In this document: positions 35,742 to 45,907 of the stretch, one piece after another
Layout of the letters: every line of letters begins with the position of its first letter
How positions within the stretch are numbered: the first letter of the stretch is position 1
Assembly (NCBI RefSeq): GCF_040822085.1
Contig: NZ_CP162006.1
Span: forward strand, 2,480,001-2,544,000
Source: Rhodoferax sp. WC2427
GTDB lineage: Bacteria > Pseudomonadota > Gammaproteobacteria > Burkholderiales > Burkholderiaceae_C
Direction of reading: 5' to 3'
DNA: 64,000 nucleotides
The notes under the pieces: generated by a model
What the model was told of the DNA's origin: nothing
Seen by the model: only the letters and a program-made list of their open reading frames with translations
Database searches by the model: none
Translations under genes and position numbers: made by a program

Positions 35742-38081
35742 TTAGCCTGCGGTGGCTTCTTCCGACTCGGGCTTGGCCCGGCCTTCTCGCTTGGGCAGCG
35801 GCTGGATGTCGAGCTCGACTTCGCCGTTTTCCACGCCCTTCTCGTCAGTGGTGATCTTCATGTCCACCGTCAGGCGGCCACCGTCGATCAGGCGACCGAA
35901 CAGCAATTCGTCGGCCAGGGCGCGGCGGATCGTGTCCTGGATCAGGCGTTGCATTGGGCGTGCACCCATCAGCGGGTCAAAGCCCTTCTTGCCCAGGTAC
36001 TTGCGCAAGTTGTCGGTAAACGTAACGTCCACTTTCTTCTCGGCCAGCTGGGTTTCCAGCTGCAGCAGGAACTTGTCCACCACCCGCAGGATGATGGTTT
36101 CATCCAGCGCCTTGAAGCTCACGGTCGCATCCAGGCGGTTGCGGAACTCGGGGGTGAACAGGCGTTTGATGTCCGCCATTTCGTCGCCCGCCTGGCGTGG
36201 ATTGGTAAAGCCAATCGTGGCCTTGTTCATGGTCTCGGCACCCGCATTCGTCGTCATGATGATGATGACGTTGCGGAAGTCGGCCTTGCGCCCGTTGTTA
36301 TCGGTCAGCGTACCGTGGTCCATCACCTGCAGCAGCACGTTGAAAATGTCCGGGTGGGCTTTTTCAATTTCGTCCAGCAGCAGCACGCAATGCGGCTTCT
36401 TGGTGACAGCCTCGGTCAGCAGACCGCCCTGGTCAAAGCCCACGTAGCCCGGGGGCGCACCGATCAAACGGCTCACCGCATGGCGCTCCATGTACTCGGA
36501 CATGTCAAAGCGGATCAGCTCGATGCCCATGATGTAGGCCAGTTGCTTGGCCGCCTCGGTCTTGCCGACGCCGGTGGGGCCGCTGAACAGGAAGGAGCCA
36601 ATCGGCTTGTCGCCCTTGCCCAGGCCGGAGCGCGCCATCTTCACGGCAGAAGCCAGCACGTCGAGGGCCTTGTCCTGGCCGAACACCACGCTTTTCAGGT
36701 CGCGTTCCAGCGTCTTGAGTTTGCCGCGGTCGTCGTTGGACACATTGGCGGGCGGGATGCGGGCGATTTTGGCCACGATCTCTTCCACCTCGGTCTTGGT
36801 GATGGTTTTCTTGCGCTTGCTGGGCGCCAAGATGCGCTGGGCCGCACCCGCTTCGTCGATCACGTCGATCGCCTTGTCGGGCAAATGGCGGTCGTTGATG
36901 TACTTGGCACTGAGCTCGGCGGCGGCCTGCAGTGCGGCCAGGGCGTATTTCACGCCATGGTGCTCTTCGAAGCGCGACTTCAGGCCCTTGAGGATTTCCA
37001 CGGTTTCCTGCACGGTGGGCTCCACCACATCGACCTTCTGGAAGCGGCGTGACAGGGCGGCGTCTTTTTCGAAGATGCCGCGGTATTCGGTAAACGTGGT
37101 GGCACCAATGCACTTGAGCTGGCCGCTGGAGAGCGCGGGTTTGAGCAAGTTGGACGCATCCAGCGTGCCGCCCGAGGCCGCACCCGCACCGATCAGGGTG
37201 TGGATTTCATCGATGAACAAGATCGCGTTGGGTTTGTCCTTGAGGGACTTGAGTACGCCTTTGAGGCGCTGCTCGAAGTCACCGCGGTACTTGGTGCCCG
37301 CCAGCAGCGCGCCCATGTCCAGCGAATACACCACGGCTTCGGCCAGAATTTCGGGCACTTCCTTTTGTGTGATGCGCCAGGCCAGGCCCTCGGCGATGGC
37401 GGTTTTGCCCACGCCGGCTTCACCCACCAGCAGCGGGTTGTTTTTACGGCGGCGGCACAGGATCTGGATGGTGCGCTCGACCTCGTACTCGCGGCCGATC
37501 AGCGGATCGATCTTGCCGTCCTTGGCCATCTGGTTCAGGTTCTGGGTGAACTGCTCCAGGGGCGAGGCTTTCTCGTTCTTCTCGCCACCGCCCTCTTCGC
37601 CTTCGGCCTGGTTTTCAGCGGCCTTGACGGGCTCGGGCGGGTCGCTTTTCTTGATGCCGTGGGCAATGAAGTTGACCACGTCCAGGCGTGTCACGCCCTG
37701 CTGGTGCAGGTAGTACACGGCGTGCGAGTCTTTTTCACCAAAAATGGCGACCAGCACGTTGGCGCCGGTGACTTCCTTCTTGCCGCTGCCGGTGGACTGC
37801 ACGTGCATGATGGCGCGCTGGATCACCCGCTGGAACCCGAGCGTGGGCTGGGTATCCACATCGTCAGAGCCTGCGACCTGGGGCGTGTTGTCCTTGATGA
37901 AATTGCTCAAGGACTTGCGCAAATCGTCAATGTTGGCCGAGCACGCGCGCAGCACTTCGGCGGCGCTGGGGTTGTCCAGCAACGCCAGCAGCAGGTGCTC
38001 GACGGTAATAAATTCGTGGCGTTGCTGGCGCGCTTCCACAAATGCCATGTGCAAACTGACTTCCAATTCTTGGGCAATCAT
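35742..38081 (-). CDS. clpA: ATP-dependent Clp protease ATP-binding subunit ClpA
   Basis: Hexameric unfoldase that feeds ClpP. 779 residues: N-domain (1-145) that binds ClpS, an acidic linker ([13 protein letters not shown]), AAA+ module 1 with Walker [10 protein letters not shown] near 222, and AAA+ module 2 with GPTGVGKTE near 503. The ClpP loop is in the second module. clpS lies just upstream in the same direction. Confidence 0.96.
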   Translation of the reverse strand: MIAQELEVSLHMAFVEARQQRHEFITVEHLLLALLDNPSAAEVLRACSANIDDLRKSLSNFIKDNTPQVAGSDDVDTQPTLGFQRVIQRAIMHVQSTGSGKKEVTGANVLVAIFGEKDSHAVYYLHQQGVTRLDVVNFIAHGIKKSDPPEPVKAAENQAEGEEGGGEKNEKASPLEQFTQNLNQMAKDGKIDPLIGREYEVERTIQILCRRRKNNPLLVGEAGVGKTAIAEGLAWRITQKEVPEILAEAVVYSLDMGALLAGTKYRGDFEQRLKGVLKSLKDKPNAILFIDEIHTLIGAGAASGGTLDASNLLKPALSSGQLKCIGATTFTEYRGIFEKDAALSRRFQKVDVVEPTVQETVEILKGLKSRFEEHHGVKYALAALQAAAELSAKYINDRHLPDKAIDVIDEAGAAQRILAPSKRKKTITKTEVEEIVAKIARIPPANVSNDDRGKLKTLERDLKSVVFGQDKALDVLASAVKMARSGLGKGDKPIGSFLFSGPTGVGKTEAAKQLAYIMGIELIRFDMSEYMERHAVSRLIGAPPGYVGFDQGGLLTEAVTKKPHCVLLLDEIEKAHPDIFNVLLQVMDHGTLTDNNGRKADFRNVIIIMTTNAGAETMNKATIGFTNPRQAGDEMADIKRLFTPEFRNRLDATVSFKALDETIILRVVDKFLLQLETQLAEKKVDVTFTDNLRKYLGKKGFDPLMGARPMQRLIQDTIRRALADELLFGRLIDGGRLTVDMKITTDEKGVENGEVELDIQPLPKREGRAKPESEEATAG

Positions 38082-38187
38082 GTGAATTCCTTTTTTGCCT
38101 TGCTAATTTCGACACCTAACAACTCTTTGTGACTTCTTGCTACGCACTCTACATGGGTTGCGGTTCGGCTTATTCAAGCCTACTGCA

Positions 38188-38547
38188 TCAACCCACCGGT
38201 TCGCTGATGCATTGCAAGGGGTGGCCATTCTGTTTGGCGGCTTCCAGCACCTGATCGACCTTGGTGGCGGCCACGTCTTTGGAGTACACCCCGCACACGG
38301 CTTTGCCGTCCAGATGGATCTTGAGCATGATCTGGGTGGCCGTTTCGCGGTCCTTGCTGAAAAACTCCTGGATCACCACCACCACGAATTCCATCGGGGT
38401 GTAGTCGTCATTGAGCATCAGCACCTGGTGCATTTGCGGGGGCTTGATCTTTTCAGTGCGCCGCTCCAGCACGACCGAACCCCCATCATCCGGTGTGGAG
38501 GACGGGACTACGGGTTGCGGCGGCTTTTTGGGGGTTTTGGTGGCCAT
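38188..38547 (-). CDS. clpS: ClpS adaptor protein
   Basis: 119 residues. Delivers N-degron substrates (N-terminal Leu, Phe, Tyr, Trp) to ClpAP. Visible are the core [21 protein letters not shown] with the Asn-Asp-Asp that binds the alpha-amino group, [21 protein letters not shown] and an unusually long N-terminal extension of about 40 residues ([20 protein letters not shown]). Located 106 bp upstream of clpA. Confidence 0.95.
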   Translation of the reverse strand: MATKTPKKPPQPVVPSSTPDDGGSVVLERRTEKIKPPQMHQVLMLNDDYTPMEFVVVVIQEFFSKDRETATQIMLKIHLDGKAVCGVYSKDVAATKVDQVLEAAKQNGHPLQCISEPVG

Positions 38548-38602
38548 GCCGCCATTTTATAGAGCAGTTTGTACCCCTGCCCGGGGCCGTGCATTCCAAC
38601 GC

Positions 38603-40435
38603 TTACGCCAGTGCCGCGCCGACGGATTCCCGGATGAACAAACCCGCGCCATGCACCTTGGCATCGTGTTTGGCCAAGGCGGCGGCATTGGCCACCTCCT
38701 CTGCATGCCCATACTGGCCACGTTGGATACGCACCGCGCCGATCGACAACGTGGTGAACGGAAAAAACCGCGGCACGCCCTGCCGGTCTTCGGCGTGGAT
38801 GCCGCCGTCCAGCCGCGCCGGGGCATCGAACAGGGCCAGGGCCCGCTCGGCAAACTCCTGCACGATGGCCTCGCAGCGCTGCACCCAGTCGCTGCTTTGG
38901 AACAGAAAGATAAAGTCGTCACCGCCCACGTGGCCCACAAAATCCCGTTTGGCATCGCAATGGACCAGCGCCAGCTTGGCCACCAGGCGGATCATCTCAT
39001 CCCCACGCCAGTAGCCGTAATGGTCGTTGAACGGTTTGAAGTGGTTCAAATCGGCATAACAGGCGACAAAGTCGGCTCCGGCGTCCATCAGGCGCTCTAT
39101 GTGCTGGCTGATGGGAATATTGCCCGGCAAAAAGGTCAGTGGATTGGCGTGGCGGGCGGCCTCCAGCCGCACCTCGGTTACCGAGCGCACCAGCTGGTCG
39201 CCAGTGCCCAGGCCGATGTAGCGCCCGTTTTCCGTCACGATGAAGCCCTCGGTCAGGTAGCGCTGGTCTTGCGAAGTCAGGATGCCCACCAGTTCGTCCA
39301 CGTTATGGTCCCGCTCCACCAGGCGCGGCGCGTGGTTGGCGTTGGCCAGGCAGGGTTTGCGGCCATGCACCTCCCGGTAGTACGGGGTGGCATAGTGGGT
39401 CATGAACTGGTGCCGGTTCACCAGCGCCAGCGGGCGGCCGTTGTCCACGATCGCAATCGCGTGCAGCTCGGCGTGCTGCAAAAATAGCGCCGACAACTGG
39501 TCGTTGGTGGTGTGCAGATCGGCGCAAGGCGCCTGTTGTACGGCCAGGCCACGCAATACGCCGGAGCGTGACACCCGCCCCGAGGCGGGAAATATCGACA
39601 CCAGCGTGTCGTTCAGCACCTCTGTGGCCGCTTCATGCACCTTGATCCGGGGCGCCAGCGCGGGTCGGCCCAGCAGATAGCCCTGCCCGTAGGCCAGATC
39701 CAGGTCGCGCAGCACCCGCAGGTCGTCCGGCGTCTCGATGCCTTCGGCCACCAGTTGGGTGCCAAAAATGGTGGCAATCTGCTTCAAGGCCTGCAGGGTT
39801 TGCAGGTTGTCGGCGTGGTGGGCGATGTCTTTGGTGAAGTATTTGTCGATCTTGACGATCTCCGGCTTCACCTGGGACCACAGCCGCAGGCTGGAGCGGC
39901 CATCGCCAAAGTCGTCCAGTGCCAGCGACAGGCCAGCGGCGCGCACCTCGCGGGCTACCTCGGTCAACTGGTCCATGTTGTTCACGCGCTCGTGCTCGGT
40001 CAGCTCCAGCACCAGCATGCGCGGCAAGACCCCGAAGCTGCGCACCCACTGCACCAGGGTGGCGCAGCCTTCGCACTGCACCACGTCCACCAGGGCATCG
40101 GCGCTGATGTTGACAAACAGCCGCCCGGGTTCCTGCAGGCGGCCCCAGCCGTCCAGCGCCACGCCTACGCAGTGCAGCTCAAACTCAAACACCAGCCGCT
40201 CGCTGCGGGCTGCGCTGAACAAGGCATCGGCCCCAAACAGGGCCGAGCCCTCGATACCCCGAATCAGTGCTTCGTGCGCGTAGATGCCGCCGTTGCGCAA
40301 ATCCACGATGGGCTGGAAAACCGACTGCAGCGCGTTTTTACGCATCAAGGCGGCCAGCGGCCCCACCCCATGGCGCACCTTGCCCGGAAAGTAGTCGCGG
40401 GCCAGACTCGGCATGTCTACAGCGAATGTATCCAA
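38603..40435 (-). CDS. EAL-CBS-GGDEF cyclic-di-GMP protein
   Basis: About 610 residues, cytosolic. EAL domain first (FQPIVDLRNGGIYAHEALIRG near residue 50, LDDFGDGRSSL), then a CBS pair (about 290-420), then a GGDEF domain whose signature reads GGDDF in HVGGDDFIFLF. The EAL motif looks intact; the GGDEF signature is altered (D for E), though such variants can be active. This order matches known EAL-CBS-GGDEF proteins. Start uncertain: TTG at 40435 has GGAG 7 bases upstream; ATG at 40414 has no ribosome site; TTG at 40459 is the longest. Confidence 0.85.
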   Translation of the reverse strand: MDTFAVDMPSLARDYFPGKVRHGVGPLAALMRKNALQSVFQPIVDLRNGGIYAHEALIRGIEGSALFGADALFSAARSERLVFEFELHCVGVALDGWGRLQEPGRLFVNISADALVDVVQCEGCATLVQWVRSFGVLPRMLVLELTEHERVNNMDQLTEVAREVRAAGLSLALDDFGDGRSSLRLWSQVKPEIVKIDKYFTKDIAHHADNLQTLQALKQIATIFGTQLVAEGIETPDDLRVLRDLDLAYGQGYLLGRPALAPRIKVHEAATEVLNDTLVSIFPASGRVSRSGVLRGLAVQQAPCADLHTTNDQLSALFLQHAELHAIAIVDNGRPLALVNRHQFMTHYATPYYREVHGRKPCLANANHAPRLVERDHNVDELVGILTSQDQRYLTEGFIVTENGRYIGLGTGDQLVRSVTEVRLEAARHANPLTFLPGNIPISQHIERLMDAGADFVACYADLNHFKPFNDHYGYWRGDEMIRLVAKLALVHCDAKRDFVGHVGGDDFIFLFQSSDWVQRCEAIVQEFAERALALFDAPARLDGGIHAEDRQGVPRFFPFTTLSIGAVRIQRGQYGHAEEVANAAALAKHDAKVHGAGLFIRESVGAALA

Positions 40436-40583
40436 GGCATCACTCCATGTGAACGGCAAAAGCCTGGACCCTAAGCGACGACCATGACAGCATGGTGAAA
40501 ACGCTGCAGATGCACGCCATGGACTTTGAAAGCCCGCATAAAACCATATAAACTATATAAACCGTTTAATTGGAGTTTTATTG

Positions 40584-41063
40584 ATGAGCACTGCCCCCAA
40601 AGTCACCACTGCACCCACCCCTGCCGCCGATGCCGCTGCGCCCGCTGTCGCGGTGAGCAAGCCGGTTGCACCGAAGAAAGTGGCGGTCCGTGCCAAAGCG
40701 GTAAAAGTCGCCAAGCCCGTCGCAGTGAAAGCCAAGCCACCCGTGGTCAAGGCCAAGCCGGTCGCCGTTGCCAAACCCGCCAAGGTCAAAAAACCCAAGC
40801 TGGTGCGCGACAGCTTCACCATCCCCAAGGCCGAGTACACCGTGCTGGAAGACCTGAAGCTGCGCGCCATGGCCCTGGCCCAGCCCGCGAAGAAGAGCGA
40901 GCTGCTGCGTGCCGGGATCAAGGCCCTGGCCGCCATGTCCGATGCGGCGTTGAAGGCTGCCTTGCAGGCCGTGCCGACCATCAAGACCGGCCGTCCGGCA
41001 GCGGTTGCGGTAACCAAGCCCGCTGCCAAAAAGGCCGTCAAGAAGATTGTGAAGAAGGCCTGA
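40584..41063 (+). CDS. Histone-H1-like Lys/Ala/Pro-rich protein
   Basis: 159 residues from ATG 40584 with TGGAG 9 bases upstream. The N-terminal 75 residues are low-complexity Ala/Lys/Val/Pro with PAKK- and KAKP-type repeats. A compact helical domain follows (RDSFTIPKAEYTVLEDLKLR, then AKKSELLRAGIKALAAMS) and a second basic tail ends it. The layout suggests DNA binding by the tails around a small folded domain; nucleoid-associated role is an inference. Confidence 0.75.
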   Translation: MSTAPKVTTAPTPAADAAAPAVAVSKPVAPKKVAVRAKAVKVAKPVAVKAKPPVVKAKPVAVAKPAKVKKPKLVRDSFTIPKAEYTVLEDLKLRAMALAQPAKKSELLRAGIKALAAMSDAALKAALQAVPTIKTGRPAAVAVTKPAAKKAVKKIVKKA

Positions 41064-41114
41064 CTGTGAGGGACCGGGGTGCCGCGCGCCCCGAACCATG
41101 AAAGCTGTTTCAGG

Positions 41115-41588
41115 TTAGACCAGGTCCGGGGCCTGCACGGACACCAGCACCGTCTGCCCCACGCCGTCGCGCTCGCGGTGGCGCAACCACCACACAGCAC
41201 CCTTTCGCACCGAGAGCTGCACTGCCAGTTCGCCCTCGGCCATACCCAGCAACTGGGCAATGGTTTCCCCCAGCACCGGCTGGTGCCCCACCACCAACAC
41301 GTGTACCTTGCTGTCGGGCCACTGGGCGGCTGCCAGCAACTGCGCGGGGGTACAGCCGGGGGCCAGCTCGGGGCGCAGTTTGAATTTGCGCCCCAGCGCC
41401 TGCACGGTCTGTTCGGTACGCCGCGCCGGGCTGGCCAGCACCCGGGTGCTGTCGGGCAGATGCCGGTCCAGCCACTGGGCCATGCGCTGCGCCTGCTTGG
41501 TACCGCGCGGGGTCAGGCTGCGGTCCAGATCGGCCAGGGTGTCGCTACCCTCTTCGGCCTCCGCATGGCGCCACAGAATCAAATCCAT
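41115..41588 (-). CDS. sixA: Phosphohistidine phosphatase SixA
   Basis: 157 residues of the histidine-phosphatase superfamily with the RHG-type motif LILWRHAEAEEG at the N-terminus, ASPARRTEQTVQ and the second catalytic His in LVVGHQPVLGE. It begins 1 bp after the ppk stop, so it is co-transcribed with polyphosphate kinase. SixA in E. coli dephosphorylates the phosphohistidine of the nitrogen PTS protein; here the link with ppk is by position only. Confidence 0.92.
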   Translation of the reverse strand: MDLILWRHAEAEEGSDTLADLDRSLTPRGTKQAQRMAQWLDRHLPDSTRVLASPARRTEQTVQALGRKFKLRPELAPGCTPAQLLAAAQWPDSKVHVLVVGHQPVLGETIAQLLGMAEGELAVQLSVRKGAVWWLRHRERDGVGQTVLVSVQAPDLV

Positions 41589-41589
41589 A

Positions 41590-43680
41590 TCAGCCCTGTT
41601 GCCTGCGGCGACGCTGGCTGTAGCGATGCATCAAGGCGGTTTGCGCGCTGTGGCCGTCGGTCTGGGTGCGGGTGTAGCGGCCATCCGCGCCCAGGTCCCA
41701 GGCATCGCGCCCATCCAGCAGGTAAGGCACCAGGCATTCGTCGATGACGCGCTGGCGCAGCACAGGGTCGGTCACCGGCCAGGCCAGCTCGATGCGGCGC
41801 AGCATGTTGCGGTTCATCCAGTCGGCGCTCGACAGGTACAACTCTTCGTGTTCGCCGCTGCCAAAGTAAAAAATGCGCGAATGCTCCAGAAACCGCCCCA
41901 CCACCGACCGCACCCGGATGTTGTCGGTCCAGCCCGGCACCTGGGCGGGCAGCATGCAGGCACCACGCACCACCAGGTCGATACGCACACCTTGCTGCCC
42001 GGCGTGCACCAGGGCGTCGATCATGGCCTCGTCGGTCAAGGCGTTCATTTTGGCAACGATGCGCCCCGGCACGCCCTGCGCGGCGGCCTTGCCCACGGCG
42101 TTGATCTTGGCGATCAGCTTGCGGTGCAGATGGAAAGGCGCCAGCAGCAGGCTGCGCAGGCGCGGCAGCTTGCTTTGCCCGGCGATGTGCAGAAACACCT
42201 GGTCCATGTCGCCAGTCAACGCCGTGTCGCTGGTGAGGTAACTGATGTCGGTATACAGCCGGGCCGTGCGCGGGTTGTAGTTGCCGGTGGACAAATGGCC
42301 ATAGCGGCGCAGCTGCTTGCCTTCGCGGCGGGTCACCAGCAGCATCTTGGCGTGGGTTTTCAGGCCCACCACGCCATACACCACCTGTGCACCGATGGAT
42401 TCCAGCATCTCGGCCCAGTTGATATTGGTTTCTTCGTCGAAACGGGCCTTCAACTCCACCACCACCGTGACCTCTTTTCCTCGGCGTACCGCTTCGCGCA
42501 GCAAGTCCATGAGTTCGGAGTCGGGCCCGGTGCGGTAGATGGTTTGCTTGATCGCGAGCACGGTGGGGTCGCGCACCGCCTCGCGCAGGAAGGCCAGCAC
42601 CGCGTCAAAGCTCTCGAAAGGCTGGTGCACCAGCACATCGCCCTGCTTGAGACGCTCGAAAAACGATTGGCCCTGCGTCAACTGCAAAGGCCAGCTTGCG
42701 TGGAAGCTCGGAAACAACAACGCTGGGCGGTCCACCAGATCGATCAGCTGCGTCAACCGCGCCAGGTTCACCGGGCCGTGCACCCGGTACAGCGACTGCT
42801 CTGGCAGCTCGAACTGTTTAAGCAAGAATTTGGACAAATGCTCTGAGCAGTCGGCCGACACCTCCAGCCGCACCGCCTGGCCAAAATGGCGCACTTCCAA
42901 CCCCTGGCGCAGGGCAGTGCGCAGATTGCGCACGTCATCTTCGTCCACCGCCAAATCAGAGTGGCGCGTAACCCGAAACTGCGAGAACTGCCCCACCTGC
43001 CGGCCCGCAAACATCTCCTGCAAATGGGCCCGGATCACGCTGGACAGCGACACGAACAGCATGCGCTCCCCCGCCACCGCATTGGGCAGGCGGATGAAGC
43101 GTGGCAATACCCGGGGCACTTTGACGATGGTGATGTCGTTCTCGCGGCCAAAAGCATCCTGCCCGCTCAGGCGCACGATGAAGTTCAGCGATTTGTTGGC
43201 CACCTGGGGAAACGGGTGCGATGGGTCCAGCCCCACCGGCACCAGCAGGGGCCGCACTTCGCGCTCGAAATAGCTCTTGACCCAGCGCCGCTGCACCGCA
43301 TTGCGCTCGCCGTGCGAGATGATTTGAAAGCCCTGCTCGGCAAACGCAGGCTGCAGTTGGTCGTTGTACAGCGCGTATTGGCGCTCCACCAGCGCGTGCG
43401 CCGCCGTGGCCAGCGCCTTGAAGGAATCGACGGTGTAGACCCCCCGGTAGTCGTTGGTGTGCGCGGCGATCAGGTGTGGCGCGCCACGCACTTCGAAAAA
43501 TTCGTCCAGATTGGCGGACACGATGCACAGGTAACGCAAGCGCTCCAGCAGCGGTACATCCGTGCGCACCGCCCAGTCCAGCACCCGCTCATTGAAGGCC
43601 AGGATGCTGTGGTCGCGGTCCAGCAGGGCGACGGGCGGGGTAGAACCGGGGGAAGATCGTTGTTTTTCAGGGTGGGACAT
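41590..43680 (-). CDS. ppk: Polyphosphate kinase 1
   Basis: Reversible synthesis of polyphosphate from ATP. 696 residues, full length. N-terminal domain with LLERLRYLCIVSANLDEFFEVR, middle FVSLSSVIRAHL, C-terminal domain with the autophosphorylated His near residue 460 in RYGHLSTGNYN and the second conserved His region. Start at 43680. Followed directly by sixA. Confidence 0.96.
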   Translation of the reverse strand: MSHPEKQRSSPGSTPPVALLDRDHSILAFNERVLDWAVRTDVPLLERLRYLCIVSANLDEFFEVRGAPHLIAAHTNDYRGVYTVDSFKALATAAHALVERQYALYNDQLQPAFAEQGFQIISHGERNAVQRRWVKSYFEREVRPLLVPVGLDPSHPFPQVANKSLNFIVRLSGQDAFGRENDITIVKVPRVLPRFIRLPNAVAGERMLFVSLSSVIRAHLQEMFAGRQVGQFSQFRVTRHSDLAVDEDDVRNLRTALRQGLEVRHFGQAVRLEVSADCSEHLSKFLLKQFELPEQSLYRVHGPVNLARLTQLIDLVDRPALLFPSFHASWPLQLTQGQSFFERLKQGDVLVHQPFESFDAVLAFLREAVRDPTVLAIKQTIYRTGPDSELMDLLREAVRRGKEVTVVVELKARFDEETNINWAEMLESIGAQVVYGVVGLKTHAKMLLVTRREGKQLRRYGHLSTGNYNPRTARLYTDISYLTSDTALTGDMDQVFLHIAGQSKLPRLRSLLLAPFHLHRKLIAKINAVGKAAAQGVPGRIVAKMNALTDEAMIDALVHAGQQGVRIDLVVRGACMLPAQVPGWTDNIRVRSVVGRFLEHSRIFYFGSGEHEELYLSSADWMNRNMLRRIELAWPVTDPVLRQRVIDECLVPYLLDGRDAWDLGADGRYTRTQTDGHSAQTALMHRYSQRRRRQQG

Positions 43681-43795
43681 CAGGTGGGTACAGGCGAACG
43701 GGCGCGAAGGGTAGCAGCCAGTGTGCGTTGTTTTGATGTCAAATTGGTGACAACCGCGTGACGGTTTGCAGACATGAAAAAGGGGCCTAAAAATA

Positions 43796-43857
43796 CATGA
43801 CTTTTAGGCCCCCTGCGCTTATGCCATCAGCATGAGCAGCTACTGAATCAATAGCTT
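43796..43857 (+). repeat. Dispersed hairpin repeat between ppk and the PilZ gene
   Basis: Copy with TTTTAGGCCCCCTGCGCTTAT, here broken as TTTTAGGCC plus CCCTGCGCTTAT, then GCC and ATCAGCATGAGCAGCTACTG. It lies immediately after the PilZ gene stop and may shape its 3' end. Confidence 0.85.
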
Positions 43858-44543
43858 CAGGTACGGTGGATCAGCAGCGTCTCGTAAACAAAGTTTTGCA
43901 GGATCACCTGGTCGGCTGCGTCGATGTCGTGGAAGTTGATGCCGTGCGAGTACACGGTATGGAAGGTGGCACCGTCGGCCGTGCTGCCCGCCGATTGCTG
44001 CACACTGCGGATGGAGGCGGTGGTGTTGATAGTCACGTCGCGGTCCGAGGCCTGGTCGCGCAGGGTGAACTCGATGTCGATCAGGTCGCCCGAGGTGCCC
44101 AGCGGCCGGGCGGTCGACACCAGCGCGCCACTCAGACTGATGTCCGACAGCGTGGCCATCTTGAAATTCTTGGGATCGGTGCCGCTTTTGATCTTGACCG
44201 GCAGGTTGGCTTTGACACGCACCGCCTTGCGCAGGCCCACCTTCTGGATAGCACCTGGGAACGACAGCAGCAGGAAAGCACGCGGCGTAGTGACCACCGA
44301 CTCGATCTTGCTGCTGAAGGTGAACACCGACACGCCGGAGAACACCCGGATGATCACGCCTTCGCCTTCGGCCATGGCGCTGCTGTCTTGTGGCACGTTC
44401 AGGAGCAGGTATTCGCCGGGCACAAATCCGATCAGCGTGGTGTAGTGCACAGTGGGGTTGGCCGACTGGCTGGACATGATCTGCAGGCGCACGCCGACTT
44501 GCAGGTTCATGTCTTCAAACTCGATATTGGATTTTTTGGTCAT
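43857..44543 (-). CDS. PilZ-domain flagellar brake-type protein
   Basis: 228 residues with the YcgR-type two-domain layout. The N-terminal barrel covers about 1-100. The PilZ domain has the c-di-GMP motif RKAVRVK (R-x3-R) near 105 and DISLSGAL (D-x-S-x2-G) near 133. Probably reads cyclic-di-GMP made by the GGDEF proteins of the cell and acts on flagella or another motility target. No flagellar genes are nearby. Confidence 0.88.
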   Translation of the reverse strand: MTKKSNIEFEDMNLQVGVRLQIMSSQSANPTVHYTTLIGFVPGEYLLLNVPQDSSAMAEGEGVIIRVFSGVSVFTFSSKIESVVTTPRAFLLLSFPGAIQKVGLRKAVRVKANLPVKIKSGTDPKNFKMATLSDISLSGALVSTARPLGTSGDLIDIEFTLRDQASDRDVTINTTASIRSVQQSAGSTADGATFHTVYSHGINFHDIDAADQVILQNFVYETLLIHRT

Positions 44544-44641
44544 GGCAATAGAGGCCGGTGTATTAAGGGACTACCTGGAAACCCATGGTTTCTGGCGTTG
44601 TATGCAAATTTTAGCCCCCGTGGCCCGCTCCGGGAAGCCAG

Positions 44642-45583
44642 CTAGGCTGCAGATCCGTAAAACGAAGGGGTCTGCTGCGAAAAACTGAAGTGCACGGTGG
44701 GGGCGCTGATGTCGTTGAAGGGCATGCCCAGCGCGATTTCCCCGGTGCCATGCAGTTGGCAGTCGTCGCGGCGCAGGGGCACGTCGGTATCGCTGCCGGT
44801 AAACCGCACCCAGGTGCCAAAGCTGCTCAGGTCGGTGATGAAAAACGCGCCGTTGCGCCAATCAATCCGGGCATGCAAACGCGACACGCGGGGGTCGTTG
44901 ATGAAAAACTCGGCCTGGTCGGTGCGGCCCAGGTGCACCGGCATCTCCTTGGACGAAAAGCTGCGGTTGATGTCCAGATAGGCGAGGTGGATACGCCCTC
45001 CGGGCGTAACACCGGGGCGTTGGATCTCGGCCAGGCTGGCCTGCATGGTGACAAATTCGGTGCGGACATCTTCCTGCCACTCGATCTTGTACAGCGGCAC
45101 CGCCTCCTGGCGGCCCCGTAAATTGACCGGCCCCAGACTCAGGATGCGCAGGCCCTGGGTGTCGTCCATTTCGGACACCACCGATTCGGTCACCCAGATC
45201 TGGTTACCACCGGACAGATCGCTCAGGCGCGAGGCGACATTCACCGCGTCACCAAAGCAGTCGCCGTCGACTTCCACCACCTCGCCGCGGGCAATGCCGG
45301 CCTTGATTTCCATGCGGATGGCATCCGGCCACTTCTGCAGACGCTGCTGGTGGCCGCGCTGGATGGAGATCACCGCGTTGGCGGCATCGCCCGCATCGGC
45401 GAACACCGCCAGCACGCCATCGCCCAGCTTTTTCACCACGCGGCCCTCGTGCGCTTCGCAGACCTCGCCGATCCACTGGGTGATGCGGGTTACCGCACGC
45501 GTGGCTTTTTCATTGCCCAGGGCCACATAGAAGGCGGTGCTCCCGGTGAGATCGGCAAATACGACGGTGGCCTGTACGCCCAT
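44642..45583 (-). CDS. Class III nucleotidyl cyclase domain fused to FHA domain
   Basis: 313 residues. The cyclase domain (1-165) has the two metal Asp, Asp11 in FADLTGS and Asp55 in KLGDGVLAVF, and FGDAVNVASRL. The C-terminal FHA domain (about 215-300) has the phosphothreonine-binding pattern GRTDQAEF, SRLHARI and SSFGTWV. FHA suggests docking to a phosphorylated partner; no kinase gene is adjacent. Whether it makes cAMP, cGMP or nothing cannot be decided by eye. Confidence 0.88.
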   Translation of the reverse strand: MGVQATVVFADLTGSTAFYVALGNEKATRAVTRITQWIGEVCEAHEGRVVKKLGDGVLAVFADAGDAANAVISIQRGHQQRLQKWPDAIRMEIKAGIARGEVVEVDGDCFGDAVNVASRLSDLSGGNQIWVTESVVSEMDDTQGLRILSLGPVNLRGRQEAVPLYKIEWQEDVRTEFVTMQASLAEIQRPGVTPGGRIHLAYLDINRSFSSKEMPVHLGRTDQAEFFINDPRVSRLHARIDWRNGAFFITDLSSFGTWVRFTGSDTDVPLRRDDCQLHGTGEIALGMPFNDISAPTVHFSFSQQTPSFYGSAA

Positions 45584-45907
45584 GCTGGAGACTTTGTGAA
45601 GGGTCAGAAAAGTGGTGAACGCAGTTTAGTACAGTAGAAAAAAAGCCTTTCCATTGCGTACGTTCCGTAAGGCAAATTATGAAATGGAAACGCTCAATTG
45701 CTGCAACCGTCCAACGGCTGGGGCTGGTGGCGGCCCGGAAAATATCCGCTGGCCGCGCATTCCGCCCCACGTCTTACAGCCCGTTACCAAAACCACGCAT
45801 TAGCACGGCTTTGGAGACGAAGCTGTGCTACTGTAGTGTGTAATTTGTCACATATTTGCTATTTAATACATTTTTCTACACAGACCGGTACATCCCTGCA
45901 TCTTCTT
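45584..45907. other. 324-bp intergenic region
   Basis: Lies between the divergent cyclase-FHA gene and a small plus-strand gene. The last 70 bp are strongly AT-rich (ATTTGCTATTTAATACATTT), likely a promoter. No repeat copy or gene was seen. Confidence 0.4.

Noticed and set aside
38153..38200. GGGTTG/CAACCC inverted repeat downstream of clpS as a repeat copy or terminator
   Set aside because: The loop is long and it lacks the repeat core and a T-run; probably chance pairing near the clpS stop.
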